Shown here: one piece after another, positions 17,023-24,493 of the stretch
Layout: each line of letters starts with the position of its first letter
Position numbering within the stretch: the first letter of the stretch is position 1
NCBI GenBank assembly: GCA_945860955.1
Contig: CAMATH010000093.1
Span: forward strand, 1-34,137
Direction of reading: 5' to 3'
Source of the DNA: Planctomicrobium piriforme
Lineage (GTDB): Bacteria; Planctomycetota; Planctomycetia; Planctomycetales; Planctomycetaceae
Length of the DNA: 34,137 nt
Position numbers and translations under genes: made by a program
The notes under the pieces: generated by a model
Database searches by the model: none
What the model was told of the DNA's origin: nothing
The model's input: the letters and a program-made list of their open reading frames with translations, nothing else

Positions 17023-18534
17023 TCAGGGTGAACCCATGATGGCAAGCAACTGCCCACCGCCGGTAAAAGTCCCACCGGCGACGAATTCCCGGTACGTGAT
17101 CAACGCGTAAGCGTATCCATCGAGAATGACAAAGTCCTGAACATAAGCCTGGGTTCCGACACCGGGAACTGGAATCGAGAACTTTGCCCGGATGGGAGAG
17201 CCACCATTCCAGGAAAATCGATCAACGATCACATCGACCGTCTTTTTTGTGGCATTGGTCGCGGTCCAGCAGACGCAAATCTCCGCGTCGGTCGCGTAGA
17301 CACGCGTGGTTTCGGCATGCCACTGGTCGTCGACCGTGGTTTCCGTGGGGTTATAATCGTATTGCCAGGAAACAGCACCTCCATTCAGGTCGACGCATTG
17401 CAGGTGAGTACTCGTATTGCTGGTCATCCTGACAGATAGTACTGCCAGGCGATCACCGCTCAGAGAAACCTGGTATGACAACAAATTCCCGGTAATAATT
17501 TTTCCAAGCGAGGTGGACATCGTTTGTGCACCTGTCGCTCGACTCAATACCCGCAGGGTTGAAGGCTGATCCAAGTCAAAGTGATAGATTGCCGGGTGGG
17601 TGATCAGGCAGATTCGCGTCGCGTCCATACACCAGGGTTTTGACGCCGCCATTCCATCGTAACCACGCGCGTTGGCGTCATTGGGAATGCTCCAGGTCCA
17701 CCCGGTGTTATATGTGCCAGTCGCGGGAACGTAGTTTAATGATCGAACTTTGGTTCCGTAACCAAAGGTGTAGGTGGTGCCACTGAGGGCAGCGCTCGGA
17801 ATCGTCTCGGGACAGGTCACGTAGACTGTTGTGGCGTCCATCAGGGGGGTCGGATTATTGAAATCGTGTGGGGTGTTTGACATGTTTTTTGCGACGCCAT
17901 TGACCTTAAATTTAAAGTAGGTGTTGCCCTGGCCATGGCCGGACGCGCTGAGAATCACCGCCGGGCAACCGTCACACATCCCAAAGTACCCGTGCATATT
18001 GAAACTTGACGTTCCCGCCCAGGTTCTCGCCGCCCCCGTCATTGCGTCGAACGCCCCATAGTGAAAGTTGTCGCCGGATGACTGAAAATGGAGTGTGTCA
18101 TCGCTGGCCCAATAGACACTGAATTCACCGGGACGGAGGTCGCGACCCTCGGTAGAAGATCCCCATTCACCACGTGTCGACTTGGACAACGCTGTGGGAA
18201 ATTGACGCAGCAATTGGCCAGTTTGTGAATAGATTCCAATGTCGGTCCCTGAAGTGCCGGGAGTCAACAACGCGATTTCCCCGGCACGCGAAACGATGTT
18301 CTTGTTGCGAGTCGACCCCCAGCGGCTGCCACGTGGCGCGGCCGTACCCGGGTTTTGGCGTTTTTGCGGATCCAAGACAATCGCTTTGATCATCTGTAGT
18401 TGAAATGGTAGGATCGAATTGCTGCACCGACGGTGCGAACCGTCGCCATAGGGACCAAGACGGTCCTCTGCAAATAGCGTCGCCGTCAAACTAAAAAGCG
18501 CAACCCCCACCAGCGCGAATGGCCAAGGCTTCAT
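17023..18534 (-). CDS. Secreted protein of unknown function, beta-rich (503 aa)
   Basis: I do not recognise a family. The 503 residues start with a clear Sec signal peptide (MKPWPFALVGVALFSLTATLFA). The mature part is rich in Thr, Ser, Gly, Asn, Tyr and Trp, with recurring short beta motifs (LLTPGTSGTDIGIYSQTGQ, VYWASDDTLHF, CVDLNGGAVSWQYDY) that suggest an irregular propeller. Several Cys occur as nearby pairs (MCDGC, ICVCW). I prefer the ATG at 18534, which has GAGG six bases upstream, over an in-frame TTG at 18546. The gene looks less GC-rich than its neighbours, with many A/T third positions, which may indicate recent acquisition or relaxed selection. It precedes the small membrane gene and the giant propeller gene, so a shared envelope role is possible. 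Confidence 0.75.
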   Translation of the reverse strand: MKPWPFALVGVALFSLTATLFAEDRLGPYGDGSHRRCSNSILPFQLQMIKAIVLDPQKRQNPGTAAPRGSRWGSTRNKNIVSRAGEIALLTPGTSGTDIGIYSQTGQLLRQFPTALSKSTRGEWGSSTEGRDLRPGEFSVYWASDDTLHFQSSGDNFHYGAFDAMTGAARTWAGTSSFNMHGYFGMCDGCPAVILSASGHGQGNTYFKFKVNGVAKNMSNTPHDFNNPTPLMDATTVYVTCPETIPSAALSGTTYTFGYGTKVRSLNYVPATGTYNTGWTWSIPNDANARGYDGMAASKPWCMDATRICLITHPAIYHFDLDQPSTLRVLSRATGAQTMSTSLGKIITGNLLSYQVSLSGDRLAVLSVRMTSNTSTHLQCVDLNGGAVSWQYDYNPTETTVDDQWHAETTRVYATDAEICVCWTATNATKKTVDVIVDRFSWNGGSPIRAKFSIPVPGVGTQAYVQDFVILDGYAYALITYREFVAGGTFTGGGQLLAIMGSP

Positions 18535-18625
18535 TTCCGTCCTCAAACTCGATCAACGAGGTTCTGGGATCTCGCAACGAGCGGCCAGGAACAGCCATTC
18601 ACTTGCGGCACCTCCCGATGATCGA

Positions 18626-18654
18626 ATTCTATTAAACCAGTTTTGAATAAGCAA
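18626..18654 (-). promoter_or_regulatory. Candidate promoter for the 503-aa secreted protein gene
   Basis: In an AT-rich patch, TTGCTT (18649-18654) and TAGAAT (18626-18631) lie 17 bases apart on the minus strand, with the -10 about 92 bases before the ATG at 18534. A perfect TATAAT also occurs at 18676-18681 on the same strand, but without a good -35. The patch (about 18626-18690) is the most AT-rich in the window. Confidence 0.4.
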
Positions 18655-18714
18655 ACGTCAGGTCGTCTATTTTTGATTATATAGAAAACCTGTCGTAAGC
18701 GGCGGATTGGGGGT

Positions 18715-19773
18715 TCAGATTCGACTCTCGACGGCCGCGGCCACGGCCGTCGTTGTGGCCGTCCCTCCTAGATCTGGCGTCTTTGGTGCGGATTCCCTGA
18801 GTACGCCTGCGACGCCAGTTTGGACCGCACGGGCCGCCGTGGAACACCCCAAATGCTCCAGCATCATTCCCGCCGACAAAATGGCCGCCAGCGGATTCGC
18901 GACACCACGACCGACAATGTCCGGGGCCGATCCATGGACCGGCTCAAACATGCTGGGTGACCGCCGCGTCGGGTCGATGTTCGCCGACGCCGCCAGCCCC
19001 ATGCTCCCCACGACGATCGCCCCCAGATCGGTAAGAATATCGCCAAACAGATTGCTGGCTACCACTACATCGAACGACTCGGGTCGCCGGACGAATTCCA
19101 TCACGGCGCGATCAATCAGCAACGATTCGGTCGCGACGTCCGGAAAGTCGGCGGCGACCCGGGCGAAACACTCGTCCCAGAGAACCATTCCGAATCCCTG
19201 GGCGTTGCTTTTCGTGATCGACGCGACCTTTTTACGCGGGCGCTTCGTCGCGGCTTCGAAAGCGGCGCGGATGATCCGCTCGCAGCCTCGGCGGGTGAAC
19301 ACCGACGTCTGAACCGCGCTCTCTTCGGGAAATCCCTGGTACAACCGTCCCCCGATGTTGGCGTATTCCCCTTCCGTGTTTTCACGGAACACCAGCATGT
19401 CGATCGAGCGCGGGGCCTTTCCCACCAGAGGACTCGGCACCCCCTCATACAAATACGAGGGACGCAGACAGATGAACTGGTCGAATTTCCGACGGATCGG
19501 CAGTAGCAAACCGTTGAGCGTGATGTGATCCTGCACCTTCGGATGCCCGACCGCCCCGAGCAGAATCGCGTCGAATTGTGACAGTTGATCCAGATAGTCC
19601 GCCGGTGCCATCCGACCATGTTGGAAAAAATAGTCGGTCCCCCACGGAAACGCGGTCCATTCCAGACGAACCTGTTCGATCGCAGCCGCTTTCTCCGCGA
19701 TTGTCTGCGCCCCAACAGTCACCTCAGGACCAATCCCGTCCCCCGCGATCACCGCGATTCGATGTGTCCGCAT
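18715..19773 (-). CDS. D-malate/tartrate dehydrogenase-like beta-decarboxylating dehydrogenase
   Basis: This 352-residue enzyme belongs to the isocitrate/isopropylmalate dehydrogenase family; it oxidises and decarboxylates a 2-hydroxy acid with NAD and Mn/Mg. It looks like E. coli DmlA (YeaU) and tartrate dehydrogenase TtuC rather than LeuB. The supporting features are FDAILLGAVGHPKVQDHI (67-84), VFRENTEGEYANIGGR (128-143), VFTRRG (158-163) and the ending GPKTPDLGGTATT type (here APKTPDLGG). Catalytic and metal residues are visible: Arg94, Arg104, Arg130, Lys188 (TKSN), Asp221, Asp245 and Asp249 (SNLFGDILTDLG). The start at 19773 has AAGGAG at 19780-19785, six bases upstream and directly after the stop of the preceding hydrolase gene. 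D-malate or tartrate is the likely substrate. Confidence 0.9.
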   Translation of the reverse strand: MRTHRIAVIAGDGIGPEVTVGAQTIAEKAAAIEQVRLEWTAFPWGTDYFFQHGRMAPADYLDQLSQFDAILLGAVGHPKVQDHITLNGLLLPIRRKFDQFICLRPSYLYEGVPSPLVGKAPRSIDMLVFRENTEGEYANIGGRLYQGFPEESAVQTSVFTRRGCERIIRAAFEAATKRPRKKVASITKSNAQGFGMVLWDECFARVAADFPDVATESLLIDRAVMEFVRRPESFDVVVASNLFGDILTDLGAIVVGSMGLAASANIDPTRRSPSMFEPVHGSAPDIVGRGVANPLAAILSAGMMLEHLGCSTAARAVQTGVAGVLRESAPKTPDLGGTATTTAVAAAVESRI

Positions 19774-19785
19774 TCTCGACTCCTT

Positions 19786-20601
19786 CTATCCGGACTGGTC
19801 ACCAAACAGCGCGACGGCGCACTGTGCGTGATCAAACATCCGTTCATGGTCATGGGGAATTCCCGGGGCCTCGACCAGCCGCCAGCCGAACTCCCAGTTT
19901 CGTTCGTTCGCCAGTTCGCGGCCTCGAAAATATGCGCGGCGCCCCCGTTCGTACCGAGACATTCCCTGCCGGTCGGCTGCCGGGGTCTGTTCAAAATTCT
20001 CGTCCCGGATGATGTCCCCGGTCCCCAGGTACAACGTCAACGGTTGCGCCAAGTAGCGGCGGAATGCCTCGTCATTCGAAAACTCATCCGGCAAGCCACC
20101 AAAAGCGTAGGGGAACCCGTGTTCGCGGTTGAGAAACAAGTGCGTGCCGGGATTCGCTGCCACAATCCGCCGCACCTTGAGTTCCTGAAATGCCGCCATC
20201 CGAGCCAGAAACTGCCCGCCGCCGGAATGTCCAATCAGGTAGACCGGTAAATCACTCCGTCCCGCCAGAACACGCAAACCCGAAAGAAGCTGCGGTACGA
20301 GCTGATATGTCCAGGTGTCCCGAGGTTGTGGAACTCCGTCGAGAACAACTCCCCCCTGCTGGTACTTCGCCGTGGGAAACCGCTCGAGGTCGAACAACGG
20401 GGCGGCGATCAGCGCGCCAAAGCGATCGGCCATCGGTTTCGCATGATCGCGGTAAGTTTCGGCGTTGCGCAACACGCCATGGTGAACCACGATCAGTGGG
20501 CCATCCAAATAATTCCCGGGTCGATAGGTGAAAATGTCGATGGGCAGGGAATGCGCGGTGATCGCGATCTTGCCGCTCTCTTTGGGGAAGTCAGTGGCCA
20601 T
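19786..20601 (-). CDS. Alpha/beta hydrolase (PHB-depolymerase/feruloyl-esterase-like)
   Basis: This is a 271-residue alpha/beta hydrolase. VVHHGVLRNAETY (38-50) resembles the oxyanion region of poly(3-hydroxybutyrate) depolymerase-like esterases. The nucleophile is Ser126 in GHSGGG, and a likely base is His250 in GIPHDHERM. No signal peptide is seen. The ATG at 20601 overlaps the end of the upstream hydrolase gene by 11 bases; a second ATG at 20616 would overlap by 26 bases and add five residues. Only 12 bp separate it from the D-malate/tartrate dehydrogenase gene, so these genes are surely one transcript. A role in freeing an ester-linked hydroxy acid for that dehydrogenase is possible but inferred. 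Confidence 0.87.
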   Translation of the reverse strand: MATDFPKESGKIAITAHSLPIDIFTYRPGNYLDGPLIVVHHGVLRNAETYRDHAKPMADRFGALIAAPLFDLERFPTAKYQQGGVVLDGVPQPRDTWTYQLVPQLLSGLRVLAGRSDLPVYLIGHSGGGQFLARMAAFQELKVRRIVAANPGTHLFLNREHGFPYAFGGLPDEFSNDEAFRRYLAQPLTLYLGTGDIIRDENFEQTPAADRQGMSRYERGRRAYFRGRELANERNWEFGWRLVEAPGIPHDHERMFDHAQCAVALFGDQSG

Positions 20602-21466
20602 TGGGCGGTGTCGCATAGGTCAGAAAACCACGGATCGCCCTCAGGTACTCCACCGGTTCGTCGGCCGCCACGCTGTGTCCACTATGGTCAAAAATCTTCA
20701 GGTGGGCGCGGGGAATCGCGTCGGCGATCTCGCGCGAGTGCCACGGCGGGCAGATCCAGTCGTGGGCCGCGCCAATCACCAGTGTGGGACACCGAATCTC
20801 CGAAAGTTGTTTCGAGTAATCGAACGTCCGCAAAAAACCGCCGAACCCCTGATTGAGCGCGAGATACGAACGCCGTCCCCGATTCCATCCCGCGTCGAAG
20901 TCTTCCGCTTGAAACTTCCGCGAGTAGAGCGGCCCCATCACACGGTAGTAGTCCCGCAATTGCTCCATGCTCTCGAAATTTCCATCCCAGAGCCTTCGGC
21001 AGACCTGGATTTGCTCGGGCGTTCCCCGCTCCGCGAGCAATTTCTGAGCATCACCCAAGAATCGATGGCTGGCTGCTGTGCATACCAGAATCAAGTTTGC
21101 GACCCGATTCGGGTACCGCAGGGCGTAACCGATCGCGACCATGCCGCCATAGGACGACCCGAGTACAGAAATCGTCTCCAACCCCAGATGCGCCCGCAGT
21201 GCATCGAGATCGTCGATATTGTTTTCGAGCGTGTAGTCCGAGGGATTCCCCGTGTCGCTGCGGCCACATCCCCGGTGATCGACATAGACAAGCTGCGCCA
21301 CATCCCGCAATTCGCTGTTCGCCCCGCGAAAACCGGTGTGATCCCCCCCAGGACCGCCATGCAGCAGAAACAGCGTGGGGCGTTCCTTCAAGCGTTCGCC
21401 GTCCGGAATGAAGCCCGCACCGTCAGTATCGAAGAATATTCGGGTTCCGCGAATTGACGCCAGCAT
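20591..21466 (-). CDS. Alpha/beta hydrolase, proline iminopeptidase-like
   Basis: This 291-residue hydrolase has the HGGPGG motif (36-41) of proline iminopeptidases and related enzymes. The nucleophile is Ser105 in GSSYGG, with DHRGCGRS (63-70) nearby. A likely acid is the Asp in GAAHDWICPP, and the base the His in DHSGHSV near the C-terminus. Identity as a true peptidase is unsure, since many HGGPG enzymes cleave other amides or esters. The start is the ATG at 21466, with GGAA about ten bases upstream. The frame is open to 21619, but the extra residues are Arg-rich and would cover the STAS gene's 3' end. It overlaps the next hydrolase by 11 bases. Confidence 0.88.
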   Translation of the reverse strand: MLASIRGTRIFFDTDGAGFIPDGERLKERPTLFLLHGGPGGDHTGFRGANSELRDVAQLVYVDHRGCGRSDTGNPSDYTLENNIDDLDALRAHLGLETISVLGSSYGGMVAIGYALRYPNRVANLILVCTAASHRFLGDAQKLLAERGTPEQIQVCRRLWDGNFESMEQLRDYYRVMGPLYSRKFQAEDFDAGWNRGRRSYLALNQGFGGFLRTFDYSKQLSEIRCPTLVIGAAHDWICPPWHSREIADAIPRAHLKIFDHSGHSVAADEPVEYLRAIRGFLTYATPPNGH

Positions 21467-21492
21467 AGTGATTCGTTTCCGTTCTCGGCCGT

Positions 21493-21855
21493 TCAGGTGG
21501 ACCCGGTCGGTGGTACCGCGAAACTGGCGACGGCTTCCGCTTCCTTGTCGAAGAGCGAGATCATCGTTGGCAGCCGCACGATCTTCAACACTTTCTTCAC
21601 CATGTCCGTCGCGCCGCACATCTTCAATTGCCCTTGGGCTCTGCGGACGGACGAATAACAGGCGACAATCTCACCGACACCGCCACTGTCGATGAATCCC
21701 ACACCGGACAGATCGAGCAAAATCTGGACGTTTCCCCCCGCGACCTGCATTTTGACTTGCTCCGCCAGCGTGCGACTTTCTGCGCCGTAGATGAGCTGCC
21801 CTGTCAGTTTGAGGACAGTCACATCTTCCGCGGCATGAGGAGCAATTTGCAACAT
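21493..21855 (-). CDS. STAS-domain protein (anti-sigma factor antagonist type)
   Basis: This 120-residue single-domain protein is of the SpoIIAA/RsbV type. The STAS core is clear: VTVLKLTGQLIYGAES (12-27), LLDLSGVGFIDSGGVGEIV (46-64) and LKMCGATDMVKKVLKIVRL. Ser57 in FIDSGG is the residue normally phosphorylated by an anti-sigma serine kinase; unphosphorylated antagonists bind that kinase and free a sigma factor. No HPK-type RsbW-like kinase or PP2C phosphatase gene is in the window, so its partner must be elsewhere. It lies 26 bp before the hydrolase/dehydrogenase genes and 134 bp after the amidohydrolase gene, and may be co-transcribed with the former. Confidence 0.92.
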   Translation of the reverse strand: MLQIAPHAAEDVTVLKLTGQLIYGAESRTLAEQVKMQVAGGNVQILLDLSGVGFIDSGGVGEIVACYSSVRRAQGQLKMCGATDMVKKVLKIVRLPTMISLFDKEAEAVASFAVPPTGST

Positions 21856-21989
21856 CAGTCAGAAGGAGAAGTCTGGAGTATTCGTTGTCCCGCCCCGGTC
21901 GAGCGAGTCCGGACGCGTTCAAATGGTCCGCCGGGAACCAGTATCGGACGCGACGCCGCAGGACGCAAGCCAATCCACGCGAGTCGTGC

Positions 21990-23555
21990 TTACATCCCGA
22001 ACTTCAAGGCCCGGCCCGGTGGTGTCCTGCCTTGAAAGCCCACAGGCTGGCCATCGACAACAACCGGTACACCATTGACCAGAACCTGGTCGATCCCCTC
22101 CGACATCTGGTGCGGCTGGGCATAAGTGGCGCGATCTCCGACCACTTCCGGGTCGAAGATCACCAGGTCGGCGAACGCTCCGTTCCGAACCTCTCCCCGA
22201 TCGACCAGCCGAAATCGTTTCGCTGGCCCCCCAGTGAGTTTCCAGACCGCATCCTCGAGCGAAAAAAGTTTCCAATCCCTGACACACGGACCCAGCAGGC
22301 GCGCCGCCGATCCGTAGACACGCGGATGGACCGCCCCGTCATTGAAATAGATTCCGTCACTTCCCATCAGGTACAGATCGTGCTGTAAAAACGGGTGAAC
22401 CCGCCGGTCGTCCCCTTGGTTGAACACCAGCAACACCGCCAGCCGTTCTTCGATCAGCAGATTGCACAACGCCTCCGCCGCCGACAGGCCCGTTTCGGCG
22501 ACATAATCGCTCAACAGCTTCCCCTGATGGCGGGCGTTGTCTTTGGACAACGTCCACGCGATGTGAATGTGGTCGAGATCCAGCTCGTACGCATCAAGGC
22601 CGGCGGCGAACCGAGCGCGGATCGCCAGGTCACGCAGGGTATCCAGCGCCGCCAGCGGGCCGCGTTCCCAGCACTCGTTCGGCAACAGGAAATTCAACAT
22701 CGTCGAACCGGGCTGGTACGGATAGACGTCGAAAGACAGATCGACTTCGCGTCGCGCCTGCTCGAGAAAATCCAGCACCTGATCGATCTCGACGCCGCCG
22801 CTTGCCTTCAGGTGGGAAATGTGCAGCGGCACCTCGGCTCGCAAGGCGATCTCGACCGCTTCGTGCAACGCCGCGAGCAACCCGCGTTTGTATCGCACGT
22901 GGGTGACATACAATCCCTGCCGATCCGACATGGCCGAACAGGCCGCGACCAGCTCTTCGGTCGATGCGAAACTCTGCGCGATGTAGTCGAGTCCGGTCGA
23001 CAACCCCACCGCCCCTTCATCCATTCCTTTGCGGACCGCTTCGCGAATTTCGCGGAGCTGAAAATCGTCGGGAGATGACCGCCCCCAACCGCACGCGTTG
23101 ACCCGCAAATTCGCGTAGGGAACGTGGGCAGCGGAGTTCTGCGCCGTTCGTCGATCCAGCCTCGCGAGGTAATCGCCCAGCGATTCCCAGCCTTCGTATT
23201 CGTCTTGCCGGAGCGCGTTCAGCGATCGTAGATAGAAAATCCACTCAGCGGCATTGTGCGGTCGGACAGGCGCGTAGGAAATACCGTCCGCCATCAAGAC
23301 TTCTGTGGTAAATCCCTGGCACGTCTTGGGGGCGAAATTCGTTTCCCGAATTAGCCAGCCATCCGAATGGTTGTGCAAATCGATGAATCCGGGTGCCACG
23401 ACTTTGCCGGTCGCGTCAATTTCCCGCTTGGCTGTCACACCGGAGAGATCGCCAACTTCAACAATCCGCTCACCCGAGATCGCAACATCGGCACGTCGTG
23501 CGGGGACGCGGGTTCCATCGACCACGGTTCCGCCACGAACAATCCAATCGATCAT
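21990..23555 (-). CDS. D-aminoacylase-like amidohydrolase
   Basis: This 521-residue amidohydrolase resembles N-acyl-D-amino-acid deacylases, which release D-amino acids from acylated forms. The metal motif DLHNHSD (His61, His63) follows the usual APGFID. THVRY and HISHLKASG supply further His ligands, and GSDGIYFNDGAVHPRVYG corresponds to the conserved catalytic Asp region. The cysteine that bridges the metal in Alcaligenes D-aminoacylase (in GNCG) seems to be replaced by Asp90 in MADG. The C-terminal part carries the normal small beta domain (GEVRNGAFADLVIFDPE). The start is the ATG at 23555, 7 bp after the fur-like stop, so the two are likely co-transcribed. Dihydropyrimidinase-type activity is a less likely alternative. 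Confidence 0.88.
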   Translation of the reverse strand: MIDWIVRGGTVVDGTRVPARRADVAISGERIVEVGDLSGVTAKREIDATGKVVAPGFIDLHNHSDGWLIRETNFAPKTCQGFTTEVLMADGISYAPVRPHNAAEWIFYLRSLNALRQDEYEGWESLGDYLARLDRRTAQNSAAHVPYANLRVNACGWGRSSPDDFQLREIREAVRKGMDEGAVGLSTGLDYIAQSFASTEELVAACSAMSDRQGLYVTHVRYKRGLLAALHEAVEIALRAEVPLHISHLKASGGVEIDQVLDFLEQARREVDLSFDVYPYQPGSTMLNFLLPNECWERGPLAALDTLRDLAIRARFAAGLDAYELDLDHIHIAWTLSKDNARHQGKLLSDYVAETGLSAAEALCNLLIEERLAVLLVFNQGDDRRVHPFLQHDLYLMGSDGIYFNDGAVHPRVYGSAARLLGPCVRDWKLFSLEDAVWKLTGGPAKRFRLVDRGEVRNGAFADLVIFDPEVVGDRATYAQPHQMSEGIDQVLVNGVPVVVDGQPVGFQGRTPPGRALKFGM

Positions 23556-23562
23556 GAATCGC

Positions 23563-24060
23563 TCAGATCATATCCAGTTTGCGGTGCCGAGCCCGGGGAG
23601 GCCGACTACACGCCGCGCACATCCCATAAACTTCGAGCCGATGCCCTGACACCCGAAACCCGAGTTGAGTCGCCACCTGTTCCAGGATTCCCGCCAGCGG
23701 GGCGTTTTCGAACTCAGTGAGCGAACCACATTTGCCGCAGATGAGATGGTCGTGTCGCGGGTAGCCGTAGTCGTGTTCGTAGACGTCGCGGTTTTGCGAT
23801 CGCGCGACCTTACGGAGCAGTCCCGCCTCGACCATTTCATTCAGCGTCCGATAGACGGTGGCGCGGCTGACGCGCTTGCCCTCTTTTTGGCTGGACAGCC
23901 GATCGACGAGCTGGTCGCTGTCGAAATGTTCATGCGACGAAAACACTTCTTCGACAACTGATTTGCGCTCGGGCGTGAGCCGCATTCCCCGGGTCGTCAA
24001 ATACTCGCGGAATTTGTCCGCGGGACTGACGCTAACCGCCACCGCGGTCAATTCACTCAC
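23563..24060 (-). CDS. Fur family metal-responsive transcriptional regulator
   Basis: This is a 165-residue Fur-type repressor. The winged helix has SRATVYRTLNEMVEAGLL (65-82) as recognition region. The dimer/metal domain has HDHLICGKCG with His103, His105, Cys108 and Cys111, and a second pair Cys148/Cys151 (MCAAC), so the structural zinc site with four cysteines is complete. Whether it senses iron, zinc or peroxide cannot be told. The start is a GTG at 24060 with GGGA about seven bases upstream. It lies 27 bp after the FlgM-like gene and 7 bp before the amidohydrolase gene. A short N-terminal extension (about 12 residues) precedes the usual family start. Confidence 0.93.
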   Translation of the reverse strand: MSELTAVAVSVSPADKFREYLTTRGMRLTPERKSVVEEVFSSHEHFDSDQLVDRLSSQKEGKRVSRATVYRTLNEMVEAGLLRKVARSQNRDVYEHDYGYPRHDHLICGKCGSLTEFENAPLAGILEQVATQLGFRVSGHRLEVYGMCAACSRPPRARHRKLDMI

Positions 24061-24087
24061 GTTGTTTCCCTTGCGGCATGACGGTTA

Positions 24088-24387
24088 TCAGTTGCCAGAC
24101 GCCTCTTCGGCCGCGAGGCTCGCCAACAGCCGATCCACAGCGCTTTCCAGTTTCTCTGGCGTTTCATAGGTTCCGGAGGCGATCGCCGCCCGAATCTGTT
24201 CCAGTCGCTGTTCGCGCACGCCGGGCGACCGGCTGGCCGCGTCGAGCATCCGCGCGGCCGACGAAATCTCGACTTCGTCACGCGGAGCGACGAACGCCGC
24301 AGGAGCCGCAGGCGGAGGGGCCGCCGCCGGGGCTGTCCGCCCGATTGGCACCGCTCCGGAAATCGATCCAGGTCCACGAACTTCCAT
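24088..24387 (-). CDS. flgM: FlgM-like anti-sigma-28 factor
   Basis: This 99-residue protein has the FlgM C-terminal domain: DEVEISSAARMLDAAS (37-52), VREQRLEQIRAAIASGTY (57-74) and ETPEKLESAVDRLLASL. FlgM binds the flagellar sigma factor FliA and holds it inactive until the hook is complete. The N-terminal 35 residues are Ala/Pro-rich and probably disordered, as usual for exported FlgM. The start at 24387 has AAGG about seven bases upstream; a longer frame to 24423 lacks this. No flagellar gene is in the window. It has its own promoter (24464-24493) and may be co-transcribed with the fur-like gene. Confidence 0.85.
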   Translation of the reverse strand: MEVRGPGSISGAVPIGRTAPAAAPPPAAPAAFVAPRDEVEISSAARMLDAASRSPGVREQRLEQIRAAIASGTYETPEKLESAVDRLLASLAAEEASGN

Positions 24388-24463
24388 GTCACACCTTCTT
24401 CCTGGCCGGTGAGGAATCCTCAAACTCCGTGCGGAGCCTTGAGGGGTGATTCCGGCGGGGCGG

Positions 24464-24493
24464 ATTATAGGTGATTCCCCGCGTTGCGATCAA
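24464..24493 (-). promoter_or_regulatory. Sigma-70-type promoter upstream of flgM
   Basis: On the minus strand TTGATC (24488-24493) and a perfect TATAAT (24464-24469) are 18 bases apart, about 76 bases before the flgM ATG. The -35 overlaps the stop codon of the aldo/keto reductase gene. This is the best housekeeping-type promoter in the window. Confidence 0.6.

Noticed and set aside
18715-19773. Annotation as leuB (3-isopropylmalate dehydrogenase)
   Set aside because: The specific motifs match D-malate/tartrate dehydrogenases better, and no leu genes are near.
22395-23078. 227-codon open frame antisense to the D-aminoacylase-like gene
   Set aside because: Shadow frame; the sense strand carries clear amidohydrolase motifs.
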